Shown one piece after another: positions 45,761 to 55,050 of a DNA stretch of 64,000 nt (the stretch's first letter is position 1; the number at the start of each line of letters is the position of its first letter). Position numbers and translations under genes: made by a program. The stretch lies in NCBI GenBank assembly GCA_029865945.1, contig JARXAH010000054.1:1-64000 (forward strand), in the 5' to 3' direction. The notes beneath the pieces were generated by a model. It saw nothing but the letters and a program-made list of their open reading frames with translations, ran no database searches and was not told the origin of the DNA. This DNA comes from Bacteriovoracaceae bacterium. GTDB taxonomy: Bacteria > Bdellovibrionota > Bacteriovoracia > Bacteriovoracales > Bacteriovoracaceae.

Positions 45761-47923
45761 ATGAAATTTAGTCGGACTTTTACGGCGATCTATACTTTAC
45801 TCAGTTTACTCCTCATCTATCCCACTTATGCTCAAAAAGGCGACGAATTAGTATCTCTTATTCCTTACCACTTTGTTGTACCGAATAACGAGGGGAATGG
45901 AAAATTTTCGAACACTCACCTCTTAGCGATGAAGTTAACAATCCAACCAGGGTGGCACATTTATTTTCATAACCCGGGTGACTCAGGACTTAGGACGGAA
46001 TTTAAATTTGCGCCTAATTCCTTTACGTTGGCGTCTTGGCCAATGCCCGAAACCTTTAAAGAAGCCGGTGATCTATGGACTTTCGGCCATCATGATGAAA
46101 GTGTGTTCTTTTTTTCACCGACCTTAGATATTGGTAAAATTAAAAGTATCAACTTTGAAACCATATACCTTATATGCAAAGATTTGTGCATCCCTGGTAA
46201 AAAATCCCTCGGTGTTGATTTTGCCAATCTTAAGGCAGAAACCAATGCTGAAATTTTAAATTATTGGGAAATGACTCCCCTTCCCTCTAACGATCTTCCG
46301 TTAGGTTTCAAATATGAAATCACAGCGGCCTCTCCAGAGGCGAAAGATGAATTGTGGCTCAAGTATGAGATACCCTACTCCTCAAAATTTTTAGATTTTA
46401 AAAATCACAATTTAGTGGTTCCTCATAATAAGCCGGCCTATGGTTGGGGCCATGAAGAATTGAAATTTGATGAAAAAAATAAGCTCATCCGTGGTTTAAT
46501 AAAAATTTCTTGGGATGGAAAATATCAAGACCCAGTTCAGCCAACTCCGGGAGTGGGAAAATTATCTGCCGCCACAGAATTTTCGATCAATTTAAATTAT
46601 TATCCGAGGCCCATTGTTTTAAAGCTTCCCCTTACATCCATCGCACCTTTTGATGAGGCGCAGTGGAAAAATTTTCAAAAATTACCAAAGATAACCGACG
46701 AAAAAATCGCGTCTCAATCGACAGAATCGACTTCTCTTTTTTTAATGATATTCTTTGCCTTCCTTGGTGGCCTCATTCTTAACTTCATGCCCTGCGTGCT
46801 GCCTGTGATCACTTTAAAATTTTTTCAACTGGTAAAATCTACCAGTAAACCTAATAAAGATTTTTACTTGCATAATTTTTGGTACTCCCTTGGCGTCATC
46901 GGATCGATGTTAGTTTTGGCCTGTACCATCATTTCATTAAAATCCGTCGGCCATTCCATCGGTTGGGGATTTCAAATGCAATCACCAGGTTTCGTTTTTG
47001 TCATGTTGGGCGTTCTCTTTACCATGACCTTGAATTTGTTTGGCCTCTTTGAATGGAAATTAATTGGCGGCAATTTAACGAAAATTAATTTTCAGCACGA
47101 TCACCTCAACCATTTTTGGAGTGGAGTATTAACGGCCGCGCTCTCAACTCCTTGCTCTGCACCTATCTTAGGTTCGGCCCTCACATTCGCATTCTCTCAA
47201 GAAAATTTTCTTATTTTGGTTATCTTCTTTTTTATTGGATTGGGGCTATCCTTTCCTTTTGCGCTCATCTCCCTCTTTCCCTCAATTCTAAAATTTTTTC
47301 CAAAACCTGGTGCTTGGATGGAGCTGCTAAAATATTTCCTTGGCCTCAGTATGCTTCTCTCAACTTTTTGGCTTTTTGATGTGCTCATCGAACTTTTAAG
47401 AGAACAAGATGCGTTTTGGCAACTAACCACTCTCATGGGATCTATTTTTTTTATTATCTTTATTTGGAAGAAAAAAAAAGACTATCCCAAAACTATTTTG
47501 ATTTTCTCAAGCCTTCTTTTAAGTTATTCAATTAATACTTCCTATCAATTAATGTCCCCAAAAGAGAACAGCAACATTTCGTCAAACTGGATTCGTTTCA
47601 ATAATGAAGCTGAAAAAGAATTGCGAACTTCTCAACAACTCGCGTTTATAGATTTTACCGCTAAGTGGTGTATTACCTGCCAAGTTAATAAAAAATTGGT
47701 GATGGAAACCCATGACTTTCAAGAATTTGCCAAGTCGATTAGCATGAAAACTTACCGCGCGGATTGGACGAATCAAGATCCGTGGATTACAGAATTTTTA
47801 AAAAGTCATGGGGCCGTTAGTGTGCCGGCCTATTTTGTTATCAAAGGTGATCAAACAATCTTCATCGGGGAGACGATTTCCATTAATGGGCTTGATCAAA
47901 AAATCAAAGAGAATCATCTTTGA
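45761..47923 (+). CDS. DsbD/ScsB-family thiol:disulfide interchange protein
   Basis: 720 residues in three parts. First, a signal peptide (LLIYPTYAQ) and a periplasmic N-terminal domain of about 290 residues with cysteines in LICKDLCIPGK, as in the DsbD alpha/ScsB domain. Second, about eight membrane helices containing the cysteine pair in NFMPCVLP and TPCSAPILG. Third, a C-terminal thioredoxin domain with WCITC. Electrons pass from cytosolic thioredoxin through the membrane cysteines to periplasmic proteins. The long N-terminal domain fits ScsB-like proteins linked to copper tolerance and disulfide isomerisation. It diverges from the exported Hsp20-like gene. Confidence 0.9.
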   Translation: MKFSRTFTAIYTLLSLLLIYPTYAQKGDELVSLIPYHFVVPNNEGNGKFSNTHLLAMKLTIQPGWHIYFHNPGDSGLRTEFKFAPNSFTLASWPMPETFKEAGDLWTFGHHDESVFFFSPTLDIGKIKSINFETIYLICKDLCIPGKKSLGVDFANLKAETNAEILNYWEMTPLPSNDLPLGFKYEITAASPEAKDELWLKYEIPYSSKFLDFKNHNLVVPHNKPAYGWGHEELKFDEKNKLIRGLIKISWDGKYQDPVQPTPGVGKLSAATEFSINLNYYPRPIVLKLPLTSIAPFDEAQWKNFQKLPKITDEKIASQSTESTSLFLMIFFAFLGGLILNFMPCVLPVITLKFFQLVKSTSKPNKDFYLHNFWYSLGVIGSMLVLACTIISLKSVGHSIGWGFQMQSPGFVFVMLGVLFTMTLNLFGLFEWKLIGGNLTKINFQHDHLNHFWSGVLTAALSTPCSAPILGSALTFAFSQENFLILVIFFFIGLGLSFPFALISLFPSILKFFPKPGAWMELLKYFLGLSMLLSTFWLFDVLIELLREQDAFWQLTTLMGSIFFIIFIWKKKKDYPKTILIFSSLLLSYSINTSYQLMSPKENSNISSNWIRFNNEAEKELRTSQQLAFIDFTAKWCITCQVNKKLVMETHDFQEFAKSISMKTYRADWTNQDPWITEFLKSHGAVSVPAYFVIKGDQTIFIGETISINGLDQKIKENHL

Positions 47924-47929
47924 TCAAAC

Positions 47930-48643
47930 TCAATCATTCAGTAGAAGCGCTTCATTCCATAACTGTTCTCTCATCTGAAGCGCATCCTGACCGGCCAAAT
48001 AGGCAAGCTGCTTTAGTCGATCATCATTTCCCGTGAGAAGATTAAGACATTTGAGGGCGAGCGGGCCGTGCTCTCCACTATCAATTTCAATATGCCTCTC
48101 TAAATAATAAATCAAAGTGGGCGCCGGGACTTGTTCTTGCTTCAGTATTGAAACGATCGCTTCAAACATATCTGGAATTAATTTTTCTCTTCCATAAAAA
48201 AAGTTGGCCGCGACTTCCACCACGTGTCCACTCATCGCCACCTTAAGGTTGTGCTCGACAAATTTTCTCGCCCCTTTAGGAATATAAACCGTGTCTCCGC
48301 TACTTACGTAATTGCGAATTTCTTTGGTGCTTGCCCCCACTTCTTCCATGCCCTTGAGATAGAGCTCGAAATGAGAAATAGGACGCCCGTCAGGGCCAAG
48401 GTCACTCTCCTCCCCCAAAACAATTTGATTAATTAAACGCACCATCTCCGTGGGATAAATAGAAGGTTTCCAGGGTAGCTCAACACAAGTGATGTGCCTT
48501 TGCAGCGACTTAAGTAAGCTCATGAAATCCCAAACAGCAAAGACATGAAAACGCATAAAATTTTGCAGCCGCTCTAGATTGCTTAAAGTCTGATAGACGG
48601 GGTGGTGAGTGAGTTCATTTTGCTTGAATAGTATTTGGTCCAT
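47930..48643 (-). CDS. DUF3050 (heme-oxygenase-fold) protein
   Basis: 237 residues from the ATG at 48643; a GTG two codons earlier is possible. The DUF3050 features are present: HPVYQTL, FMRFHVFAVWDFMSLLKSLQ, RLINQIVLGEESD and SHFELYLKGMEEVGA. All are conserved histidine- and glutamate-bearing segments of a helical bundle like that of heme oxygenase or TenA. Function in the family is unsettled; metal or cofactor binding is possible. It is tail to tail with the DsbD-like gene (6-base gap). Confidence 0.82.
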   Translation of the reverse strand: MDQILFKQNELTHHPVYQTLSNLERLQNFMRFHVFAVWDFMSLLKSLQRHITCVELPWKPSIYPTEMVRLINQIVLGEESDLGPDGRPISHFELYLKGMEEVGASTKEIRNYVSSGDTVYIPKGARKFVEHNLKVAMSGHVVEVAANFFYGREKLIPDMFEAIVSILKQEQVPAPTLIYYLERHIEIDSGEHGPLALKCLNLLTGNDDRLKQLAYLAGQDALQMREQLWNEALLLND

Positions 48644-48727
48644 GGTCACCTACTTCAATCTTGGACATAGTCTTGAACTTAATCTTTGGACGACAAAGTT
48701 TTTAACGTCTCTATGTCCATTAATTTA

Positions 48728-50113
48728 TCATCCATTTGTCGTTGGTGCAAACTTAGATTCAAAGCGGTACATGGTTTTAATGTAAGGCACAAATTCGTCA
48801 CTCTTTAAGATCCAATTACAACCTTGACCGTTGGCGGGCTGGACCGGATCCATTTTTGCCGATGGTTGCCTTAAAATTTTTTTCGTTTTTTCAGAGCAGG
48901 GATTCGTGTCATGAATCCGCACTTCGCACTGCTTTGTCGTTCCCACAATATTTAAAGCGTGAGCAACTGTTGGAAGATCACTGCCTTCAGGACTGGGTAC
49001 GAAAATAGTAACTAGTAGAGGATTGGCCCAAAAAGAATTTTCAAAATAATTTTTAGGTAAATATTTCATTTGAAAGTAATAACTGAAAATCTTTTCTTGC
49101 AAATTAGATTTAGCTGAATAAGTTTGATAACCATAATTAACTTCACGATCTTGAACACTTCTTTTTCCATAGGCCTTGGCGGGAGCACAAAGGGAATCGG
49201 CCAGAGCAAATTGCATCACTGGATAGAGCGTTTTATTCGCTAAATTTTTTTGACTAAATAGCTGGGAAATAGATCGCATTCGTCTATCTCCAAAAAATTG
49301 AGAGGCCCTTTGAATAATTTGATTCACTGAATTTTGCGGATCAGAAAAAATAATGATGGAATCATCAAGTTCCACATTTCTTGCAATACATCGAAAGCAA
49401 TTATTTAATTTATTTTTCCACTGCGCACTCGTGTAAGTATCTCTGTCCCCCATCCCAACGTCATCCTGGCAAGCATTCTCCCCGGTGGTCCCTGGTGATA
49501 TGCAACTCCAATAGGACTTAGTTACATCTTCAAAAATCTCGGCCAATTTTGATTCAAAGTTTTCTAAATTAAATTCCCCAAGAGAATCCGAAAAAAAATA
49601 CGACCAAACTTTTTGTGGGAGGCAAACGCCGCGAGCATTGATATCTGAAATGAGAGTGGGAATTTCGTCGTTATAAGTTCCATCTAAAAATTCGGTGGGC
49701 CCTGAAACCCTGTTCTCCATTTTGATCACACGATTGGCCAATATTTCACTGGATTGATTTCGAAGTGAAAGAAGTGAAGTTAAGACTCCAGATCCCTCCT
49801 CCATGAACATATTGGACACCGCTGAGAAAGCGCAGGTTCCATAGTGTTGCGCCCCCGGGCGACTATTCCAAAAAACGGAGTAAAGAACAAACCCATTATC
49901 TAGTTTCGGCCCAAAATTAAAAAGATTAATATCTGCGCATAGGGAGTCGGAGGAAGAAGAGGAAGAAGAGGAAGAAGAGGAAGAAGAATATTCAAGAAAC
50001 GAAGTATTTTTAGCTTGTGCCCATGAATGACTATTCAGAAAGCTACAAAAAAAAATTAAAAACAAAAACAAAAAAGCAAAGTTTGTAAAAAAATGGCCAT
50101 TTTTTTTTTGCAT
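48728..50113 (-). CDS. Exported papain-like cysteine protease candidate with polyserine tract
   Basis: 461 residues from the ATG at 50113, which has CAAGGAAAA upstream. Codons 2-4 are inside a run of ten A's. After the signal peptide (FLNSHSWAQA) comes a polyserine tract of 13 serines. The core contains YGTCAFSAVSNMF, a strong echo of the papain nucleophile region (GtCwaFs), followed much later by VAHALNIVG (catalytic His candidate) and IHDTNPC (Asn candidate). This order matches C1-type peptidases. There are several other cysteines. It is exported and could be a hydrolase used outside the cell. Exact family membership is uncertain. Confidence 0.55.
   Translation of the reverse strand: MQKKNGHFFTNFAFLFLFLIFFCSFLNSHSWAQAKNTSFLEYSSSSSSSSSSSSSDSLCADINLFNFGPKLDNGFVLYSVFWNSRPGAQHYGTCAFSAVSNMFMEEGSGVLTSLLSLRNQSSEILANRVIKMENRVSGPTEFLDGTYNDEIPTLISDINARGVCLPQKVWSYFFSDSLGEFNLENFESKLAEIFEDVTKSYWSCISPGTTGENACQDDVGMGDRDTYTSAQWKNKLNNCFRCIARNVELDDSIIIFSDPQNSVNQIIQRASQFFGDRRMRSISQLFSQKNLANKTLYPVMQFALADSLCAPAKAYGKRSVQDREVNYGYQTYSAKSNLQEKIFSYYFQMKYLPKNYFENSFWANPLLVTIFVPSPEGSDLPTVAHALNIVGTTKQCEVRIHDTNPCSEKTKKILRQPSAKMDPVQPANGQGCNWILKSDEFVPYIKTMYRFESKFAPTTNG
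49951..49986 (-). repeat. Four perfect 9-bp repeats encoding polyserine
   Basis: The 9-base unit AGGAAGAAG (plus strand) is repeated exactly four times. It lies in the coding frame and each unit gives three serine codons, so slippage changes tract length by three residues without a frameshift. Confidence 0.8.
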
Positions 50114-50260
50114 TTTTCCTTGATCCCGATTTGATTGCGTCTTTAAGATGTGAAATATGCAACGAATTGACACTCATTGAAACCTTATAATTTCTTACAC
50201 GAGTAATTCTTATTAGTTTCTTAACAAACAAGAGTTCGAGGAAATAAAGGAATTAAAAAA

Positions 50261-50821
50261 TTAAAAAAGCTGGGAGTAACCTTTTTCTTCAGGACGAATT
50301 CCTTGAGCGTAGCGAATCAAATCGATCACTTCGCGAGCACAACCTTCGCCGCCCACTCGGTAGCAAACATAATCGACCGATTCTTGAATTTCCATGCTTG
50401 CGTGAGTGACGGTGGCACTAAAACCTACTTTTCTAAGCACTGGTAAATCAAAAAATTCATCTCCCAGATAAGCAATTTCTTCATCCTTTACTTTGGCGAG
50501 TGTTTTGATTTCTTCATAGGCAGGAATTTTATCTTCATTGCCCAATCGAACGTAATCTAATTTTAAAAGATCGCATCTTTTTTTTAATCCAATGCTGCTG
50601 CCACCAGAGATAATTCCTACTTTGAAGCCGGCCTTCATCATCATCTTCATTCCATATCCGTCGATGGTTTGAAACATTCGGTTAAAGCCCATCTCGTCAC
50701 TTTGATAGTAAATTTTTCCATCTGTAAGTATGCCGTCCACATCAAATAAGATGACTTTTATTTTTTCTAATTTAGTTTTATGAAATTTGGCAATGGCGCG
50801 AAAATCTATTCTTGGGGACAT
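50261..50821 (-). CDS. kdsC: KDO-8-phosphate phosphatase
   Basis: 186 residues, HAD-family phosphatase with the DxDxx nucleophile in LFDVDGILTDG, the SGG motif in GIISGGSS, and AYLGDEFFDLPVL for the late aspartates. This is the short C0-type form typical of KdsC, which removes the phosphate of 3-deoxy-D-manno-octulosonate 8-phosphate. Last gene in the kdsB-pyrG-kdsA-kdsC group; ATG at 50821 with AGGAGT. Confidence 0.93.
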   Translation of the reverse strand: MSPRIDFRAIAKFHKTKLEKIKVILFDVDGILTDGKIYYQSDEMGFNRMFQTIDGYGMKMMMKAGFKVGIISGGSSIGLKKRCDLLKLDYVRLGNEDKIPAYEEIKTLAKVKDEEIAYLGDEFFDLPVLRKVGFSATVTHASMEIQESVDYVCYRVGGEGCAREVIDLIRYAQGIRPEEKGYSQLF

Positions 50822-50848
50822 GGAAAGTACTCCTATAATTTAATCCGA

Positions 50849-51667
50849 TTATTGTTCAAGAGCGAGAAAAGGATGTTGCTCAGACCACAATTTTAACTCA
50901 ACCAACTCTCCTACTAATTGCACGATATGTTGTAATGGCAATTGAGTCGTGGAATCTGAGAGAGCTTTCGAAGGATTGGGGTGGGCCTCCATAAATAAAC
51001 CATCACATCCTGCGGCCACGGCCGCTCTTGCCAGTCTTGGAATGGCAGGCCTTGCTCCTCCCGTCGATTTCCCAAGAGATCCTGGTCTTTGCGCAGAGTG
51101 TGTGGCATCAAAAATAACTTTCACTCCTAATTCCTGCACGACTGCAAAGGAAGTCATATCCACCACGAGATAATTATATCCAAAAGATGAACCGCGTTCG
51201 GTGATATAAATTTGATGTTTATTTAAGATGGGAGTTACTTTTTCTACAATATTTTTTACTTCCCAAGGAGAAAGAAATTGTCCCTTTTTTACGTTGAGTA
51301 GGCGCTTATGTTTTGCGCACGCCTGGGCGGCGCCGACCACTAAATCGGTTTGCCGACACAAAAATGCAGGAATTTGCAATACATCCACCACTTCGGCCGC
51401 GGCCAACAATTGATTTTCTTCATGAACGTCCGTGATCGTTGGAAGTTGATATTCTTTTTTCACCATCTCTAGCATTTTTAATCCGGCCTCCAATCCTGGG
51501 CCTCTGTAGGAATCATAACCACTGCGATTGGCCTTATCAAAACTTCCTTTAAAATAAACTTGAATATGATTTTTATGAATGGATTGCAGCTTCACTAATA
51601 CTTCGGCAACTTCACGAACTAGTGCTTCACTCTCTAATACGCAGGGGCCAATAAAAAAAGGTGTCAT
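50849..51667 (-). CDS. kdsA: KDO-8-phosphate synthase
   Basis: 272 residues, condensing phosphoenolpyruvate with arabinose-5-phosphate. Landmarks are FFIGPCVLESEALV, YFKGSFDKANRSG, TDVHEENQ, LNVKKGQFLSPWE, TERGSSFGYNYLVVDM, FDATHSAQRPG and FMEAHPNPSKALSD. The start ATG at 51667 lies one base after the pyrG stop, so translation is coupled. Confidence 0.96.
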   Translation of the reverse strand: MTPFFIGPCVLESEALVREVAEVLVKLQSIHKNHIQVYFKGSFDKANRSGYDSYRGPGLEAGLKMLEMVKKEYQLPTITDVHEENQLLAAAEVVDVLQIPAFLCRQTDLVVGAAQACAKHKRLLNVKKGQFLSPWEVKNIVEKVTPILNKHQIYITERGSSFGYNYLVVDMTSFAVVQELGVKVIFDATHSAQRPGSLGKSTGGARPAIPRLARAAVAAGCDGLFMEAHPNPSKALSDSTTQLPLQHIVQLVGELVELKLWSEQHPFLALEQ

Positions 51668-51668
51668 A

Positions 51669-53294
51669 TTATTTTTTCTCCGAGCTGGCCTGTAAAAAAC
51701 TGGCGAAGAGGGGATGCGGTTTCATGAGCTTGGATTTAAATTCTGGGTGATATTGGCATCCAATAAAATACGGATGATCTTTTAATTCTGTAATCTCTAC
51801 TAAATTTAATTTTTGATTTAGGCCGGAAAAAACCAAACCGAATTCTTGCAATTTTTCTCGGTACTTATTATTGACTTCCAGACGGTGACGATGGCGCTCA
51901 GAAATCATCGGAGCATCGTAGATTTTTTTCGCAAGGGTGTGATCACTAATTTCACATTCGTAAGCACCGAGTCGCATGGTGGCCCCCTTCGGGCCCTTAT
52001 CAGATTGGCCGACTAAATAATGAATAACCAAATCGCCATCGCTATTAAATTCTTGAGACGTTGCTTTTTTGATTCCGCCGAATCGTGCCACTTCGATGAT
52101 GGCCAATTGCATTCCTAAGCAAATTCCCAGGTAAGGAATTTTTTGGGTGCGAGCGATACGAATGGCATTGATTTTTCCTTCTGTCCCTCTCGATCCAAAC
52201 CCACCAGGAACTAAGATGCCTTGATGAGTCGAAAATTTTTGAATTAATTCTTTATCACTTAAATTTTCTAAGGACTCTGCATCCATATAATCAATAATTA
52301 ATTTTGATTTAAGTGAAGTGGCCGCGTGAAAGAGGGATTCACTTAAGGATTTATAAGACTCTTTAAGTCCCATATATTTTCCGACCATCGCAATTTTAAT
52401 TTCTTTTTCTGGATGTTCCGCGTTGTACACCAATTGCTGAAGCCCACTCATGTCTGGTGTGGGTGTCCAAATATTGAGGAGCTCAACAATTTTGGAATCC
52501 ATGCCTTGGTCGTGCAAAAGCAAGGGAACACGAGCGATAAAAGGTTGATCCGTCGATTCATAAACACAATTTTTGGGAACGTTACAAAAGAGCGCGATCT
52601 TATCTCGTATGTCTTCGCCCACTGTTCGATCTGAGCGGCATAAAATGATGTGAGGAAAAAGTCCAAGAGAGCGCAATTCTTTTACAGAGTGCTGAGCAGG
52701 TTTTGATTTTAACTCTCCGGCCGCAGAAATATAAGGAACTAAAACTAAGTGAACAAAAAGCACGTGCTCTGGGCCCACATCATGAGCAAACTGGCGAATG
52801 GCCTCTAAGAATGGTTGGGATTCAATATCACCGACTGTCCCGCCAATTTCTCCAATAAGTAAATCCACATCTTCGGCCGCTAAATGAATGCGGCGTTTGA
52901 TTTCATCAGTAATGTGAGGAACAACTTGGACGGTGTTTCCTAAATATTTACCTACCCGCTCATTTTCAATCACTTTTAAATAAATTTGACCGGTGGTAAA
53001 ATTATTTCGTTTCATTAATGAAAGCGATGTAAAACGCTCATAGTGTCCAAGGTCTAGATCTGTTTCTGCACCATCATCTGTCACAAAAACTTCGCCATGC
53101 TCAATGGGACTCATGGTGCCAGGATCTACATTAATATAAGGATCCATCTTGAGCATGTTGATTTTTAATCCACGGCGCTCGAGTAAAAAAGCGATGGAAG
53201 CGGCCGCCAGCCCTTTTCCCAGTGAGCTAGTGACGCCACCGGTGATGAAAATATATTTTTTTACTTTACCTGTTTGACTATTGTTACTTGCCAT
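51669..53294 (-). CDS. pyrG: CTP synthase
   Basis: 541 residues with the two expected domains: an amidoligase starting ITGGVTSSLGKGLAAASI, with the GTVGDIES and PFLEAIRQF segments, and a class I glutamine amidotransferase with the GICLGMQ nucleophile and YHPEF. It makes CTP from UTP, glutamine and ATP. Its placement among the KDO genes links CTP supply to KdsB, which uses CTP. Confidence 0.97.
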   Translation of the reverse strand: MASNNSQTGKVKKYIFITGGVTSSLGKGLAAASIAFLLERRGLKINMLKMDPYINVDPGTMSPIEHGEVFVTDDGAETDLDLGHYERFTSLSLMKRNNFTTGQIYLKVIENERVGKYLGNTVQVVPHITDEIKRRIHLAAEDVDLLIGEIGGTVGDIESQPFLEAIRQFAHDVGPEHVLFVHLVLVPYISAAGELKSKPAQHSVKELRSLGLFPHIILCRSDRTVGEDIRDKIALFCNVPKNCVYESTDQPFIARVPLLLHDQGMDSKIVELLNIWTPTPDMSGLQQLVYNAEHPEKEIKIAMVGKYMGLKESYKSLSESLFHAATSLKSKLIIDYMDAESLENLSDKELIQKFSTHQGILVPGGFGSRGTEGKINAIRIARTQKIPYLGICLGMQLAIIEVARFGGIKKATSQEFNSDGDLVIHYLVGQSDKGPKGATMRLGAYECEISDHTLAKKIYDAPMISERHRHRLEVNNKYREKLQEFGLVFSGLNQKLNLVEITELKDHPYFIGCQYHPEFKSKLMKPHPLFASFLQASSEKK

Positions 53295-53309
53295 AAATTT
53301 CTCTCTTTA

Positions 53310-54053
53310 TTATTTTTTTAATGCGTTTTCGACTCGGGCAATATCATCTTTCACATCCACGCTAATCAACCGATCTTGGGTCGTCACGGCACCAATGGTT
53401 TTTTTCGCTTCTAAAATTCGAAGCTGCTCTAGAGACTCTGATTTCTCCAGCCAAGAGGTGGGAAGTTTTGCAAAATTTAATAAAACTTCCGGACGATAAG
53501 AATATAAACCGAGATGTTGATACCATTGAATGGCCGCTTGAGGGTCACGGTAAAAAGGAATGGGTGATCTGGAAAAATAGTGGCACTCACCACTGGTGGG
53601 AGTAAAGGCGACTTTCACTGTTTGAGGCGAATGATACTCCTCTAAATCTTGTTGTCTGGGTACCACAGCCGTGGCGACATCAAAGGAGGTCTTCAGGTGA
53701 AATTCTGCCAAACTTAAAATGAGTGAACTCTTCATGAGAGGTTCATCACCTTGGGCATTGATAATTAAATCCCATTTTTTTAAAGGTTTAAAATGGCGCT
53801 CATAAGCGAGGGCAATTCGCTCAGTTCCGGTCATCACATCGTCATCGACTCGCACAGATTTTCCACCGTTGCGTTTCACTTCTGATTCGATGTCCAAATG
53901 ATCGGTGACAATGACGGTCTCAAGTTCGGGGTGCATTAAATTTTTAACCATGTGTCCCACCATCGAATTATTTCCGATCTTGGCGAGAGGTTTGGCCGGA
54001 AGCCGAGTGGAGCCATAGCGGGCCGGAACTAAAACAAGAACATGAGGGTGCAT
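53310..54053 (-). CDS. kdsB: CMP-KDO synthetase
   Basis: 247 residues, a nucleotidyltransferase that activates KDO with CTP for lipid A core assembly. Motifs: LVPARYGSTRLPAKPLAKIG, NAQGDEPLM and YFSRSPIPFYRD, then HLGLYSYR. It heads the kdsB-pyrG-kdsA-kdsC group and diverges from the glutathione peroxidase gene. Start ATG at 54053 with AAGGTC. Confidence 0.96.
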   Translation of the reverse strand: MHPHVLVLVPARYGSTRLPAKPLAKIGNNSMVGHMVKNLMHPELETVIVTDHLDIESEVKRNGGKSVRVDDDVMTGTERIALAYERHFKPLKKWDLIINAQGDEPLMKSSLILSLAEFHLKTSFDVATAVVPRQQDLEEYHSPQTVKVAFTPTSGECHYFSRSPIPFYRDPQAAIQWYQHLGLYSYRPEVLLNFAKLPTSWLEKSESLEQLRILEAKKTIGAVTTQDRLISVDVKDDIARVENALKK

Positions 54054-54166
54054 AGAGAGACCTTTAAAATGTATGTTTGGGAGCTTCTTAGACTTTTCTA
54101 GATTAATAGATCAGACTACATTTGACTATCAAACTATCTCAAAGTGACAGAGTCACAGGAGGAACG

Positions 54167-54664
54167 ATGAACGATCCTAAAACGAATTCGATCTACGATT
54201 TCCAAGTAAAAAACGCCCAGGGCGATCTTGTTTCCTTATCTAACTTTAAAGGAAAAGTGCTTCTTATCGTCAATGTGGCCAGTAAATGTGGGTACACTAA
54301 TCAGTATGAGGGATTAGAGCTGTTGCAAAAAGAATATGCCCAAAAAGATTTTTCCGTGCTGGCCTTTCCTTGCAATCAATTTGGAGGACAAGAACCTGGA
54401 AGCGATACCGAAATTCAATCCTTTTGCCAACTCACCTACCATACAACTTTCCCGGTGCTTGCTAAAATTGATGTGAATGGAAGCGCGGCCGATCCACTCT
54501 ATAGTTTCTTAAAAGCAAAATTGCCAGGCCTGCTGGGTACAGAAATGGTGAAGTGGAATTTTACAAAATTCTTAGTCGATAAAAATGGTCAACCGGTAAA
54601 ACGTTTTGCCCCGCAAGATACACCTCTGTCCATCAAGAGCGAAATTGAGATATTATTGAAATAA
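54167..54664 (+). CDS. Glutathione peroxidase (cysteine type)
   Basis: 165 residues from the ATG at 54167, preceded by CACAGGAGGAA; the longer frame from 54122 lacks such a site. It has NVASKCGYT with the peroxidatic Cys41, the LAFPCNQFGGQEPG segment (Gln in its expected place) and VKWNFTKFLVD with the tryptophan/asparagine of the active centre. The codon at position 41 is a true cysteine codon, so no selenocysteine. No signal peptide: cytosolic. It is followed by two exported-protein genes in TAATG and overlapping linkage. Confidence 0.92.
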   Translation: MNDPKTNSIYDFQVKNAQGDLVSLSNFKGKVLLIVNVASKCGYTNQYEGLELLQKEYAQKDFSVLAFPCNQFGGQEPGSDTEIQSFCQLTYHTTFPVLAKIDVNGSAADPLYSFLKAKLPGLLGTEMVKWNFTKFLVDKNGQPVKRFAPQDTPLSIKSEIEILLK

Positions 54665-55050
54665 TGAAATGTTTTTTCTTTTACTTTATTTTATTTTTTC
54701 TCGCGCCAATGTCCTTGAGCATTGGCGATGAACAAATGGAACAGGTTGAGCAGGAAAAAGTAAGTGAGGAAGAAGCGCTGCAAACTAATTTGAAAAAACC
54801 CATGTCTGGTGAGTGCCGATATCAATACGATCGTTTACTCGCGTTTCAAAAACTAAAAGACAAAGCAACGTCCGTAGTGCAAAGAGCTGCTGAGATGCTT
54901 GCCCAAGGAAAATACAAAAATGATCAGGCCAAAGAAAAAATTAATATGACTCACACTAATACTAAATTAAAATTAGACAAAATTTCATCAGATACTACTC
55001 AATTAAAAGAAAAAATGGTGAAACTAGGATGCCCAGGTGTCACTATTTAA
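54664..55050 (+). CDS. Exported helical protein, unknown function
   Basis: 128 residues. A signal peptide (FFLAPMSLSI) precedes a charged, predominantly helical mature part (VQRAAEMLAQ, LKLDKISSDTTQLKEKM) with two cysteines. The ATG shares a base with the glutathione peroxidase stop (TAATG), so its translation is coupled to it. No family recognised. Confidence 0.62.
   Translation: MKCFFFYFILFFLAPMSLSIGDEQMEQVEQEKVSEEEALQTNLKKPMSGECRYQYDRLLAFQKLKDKATSVVQRAAEMLAQGKYKNDQAKEKINMTHTNTKLKLDKISSDTTQLKEKMVKLGCPGVTI

Noticed and set aside
54287-54295. Selenocysteine in the glutathione peroxidase
   Set aside because: The active-site codon is TGT (Cys); there is no in-frame TGA.
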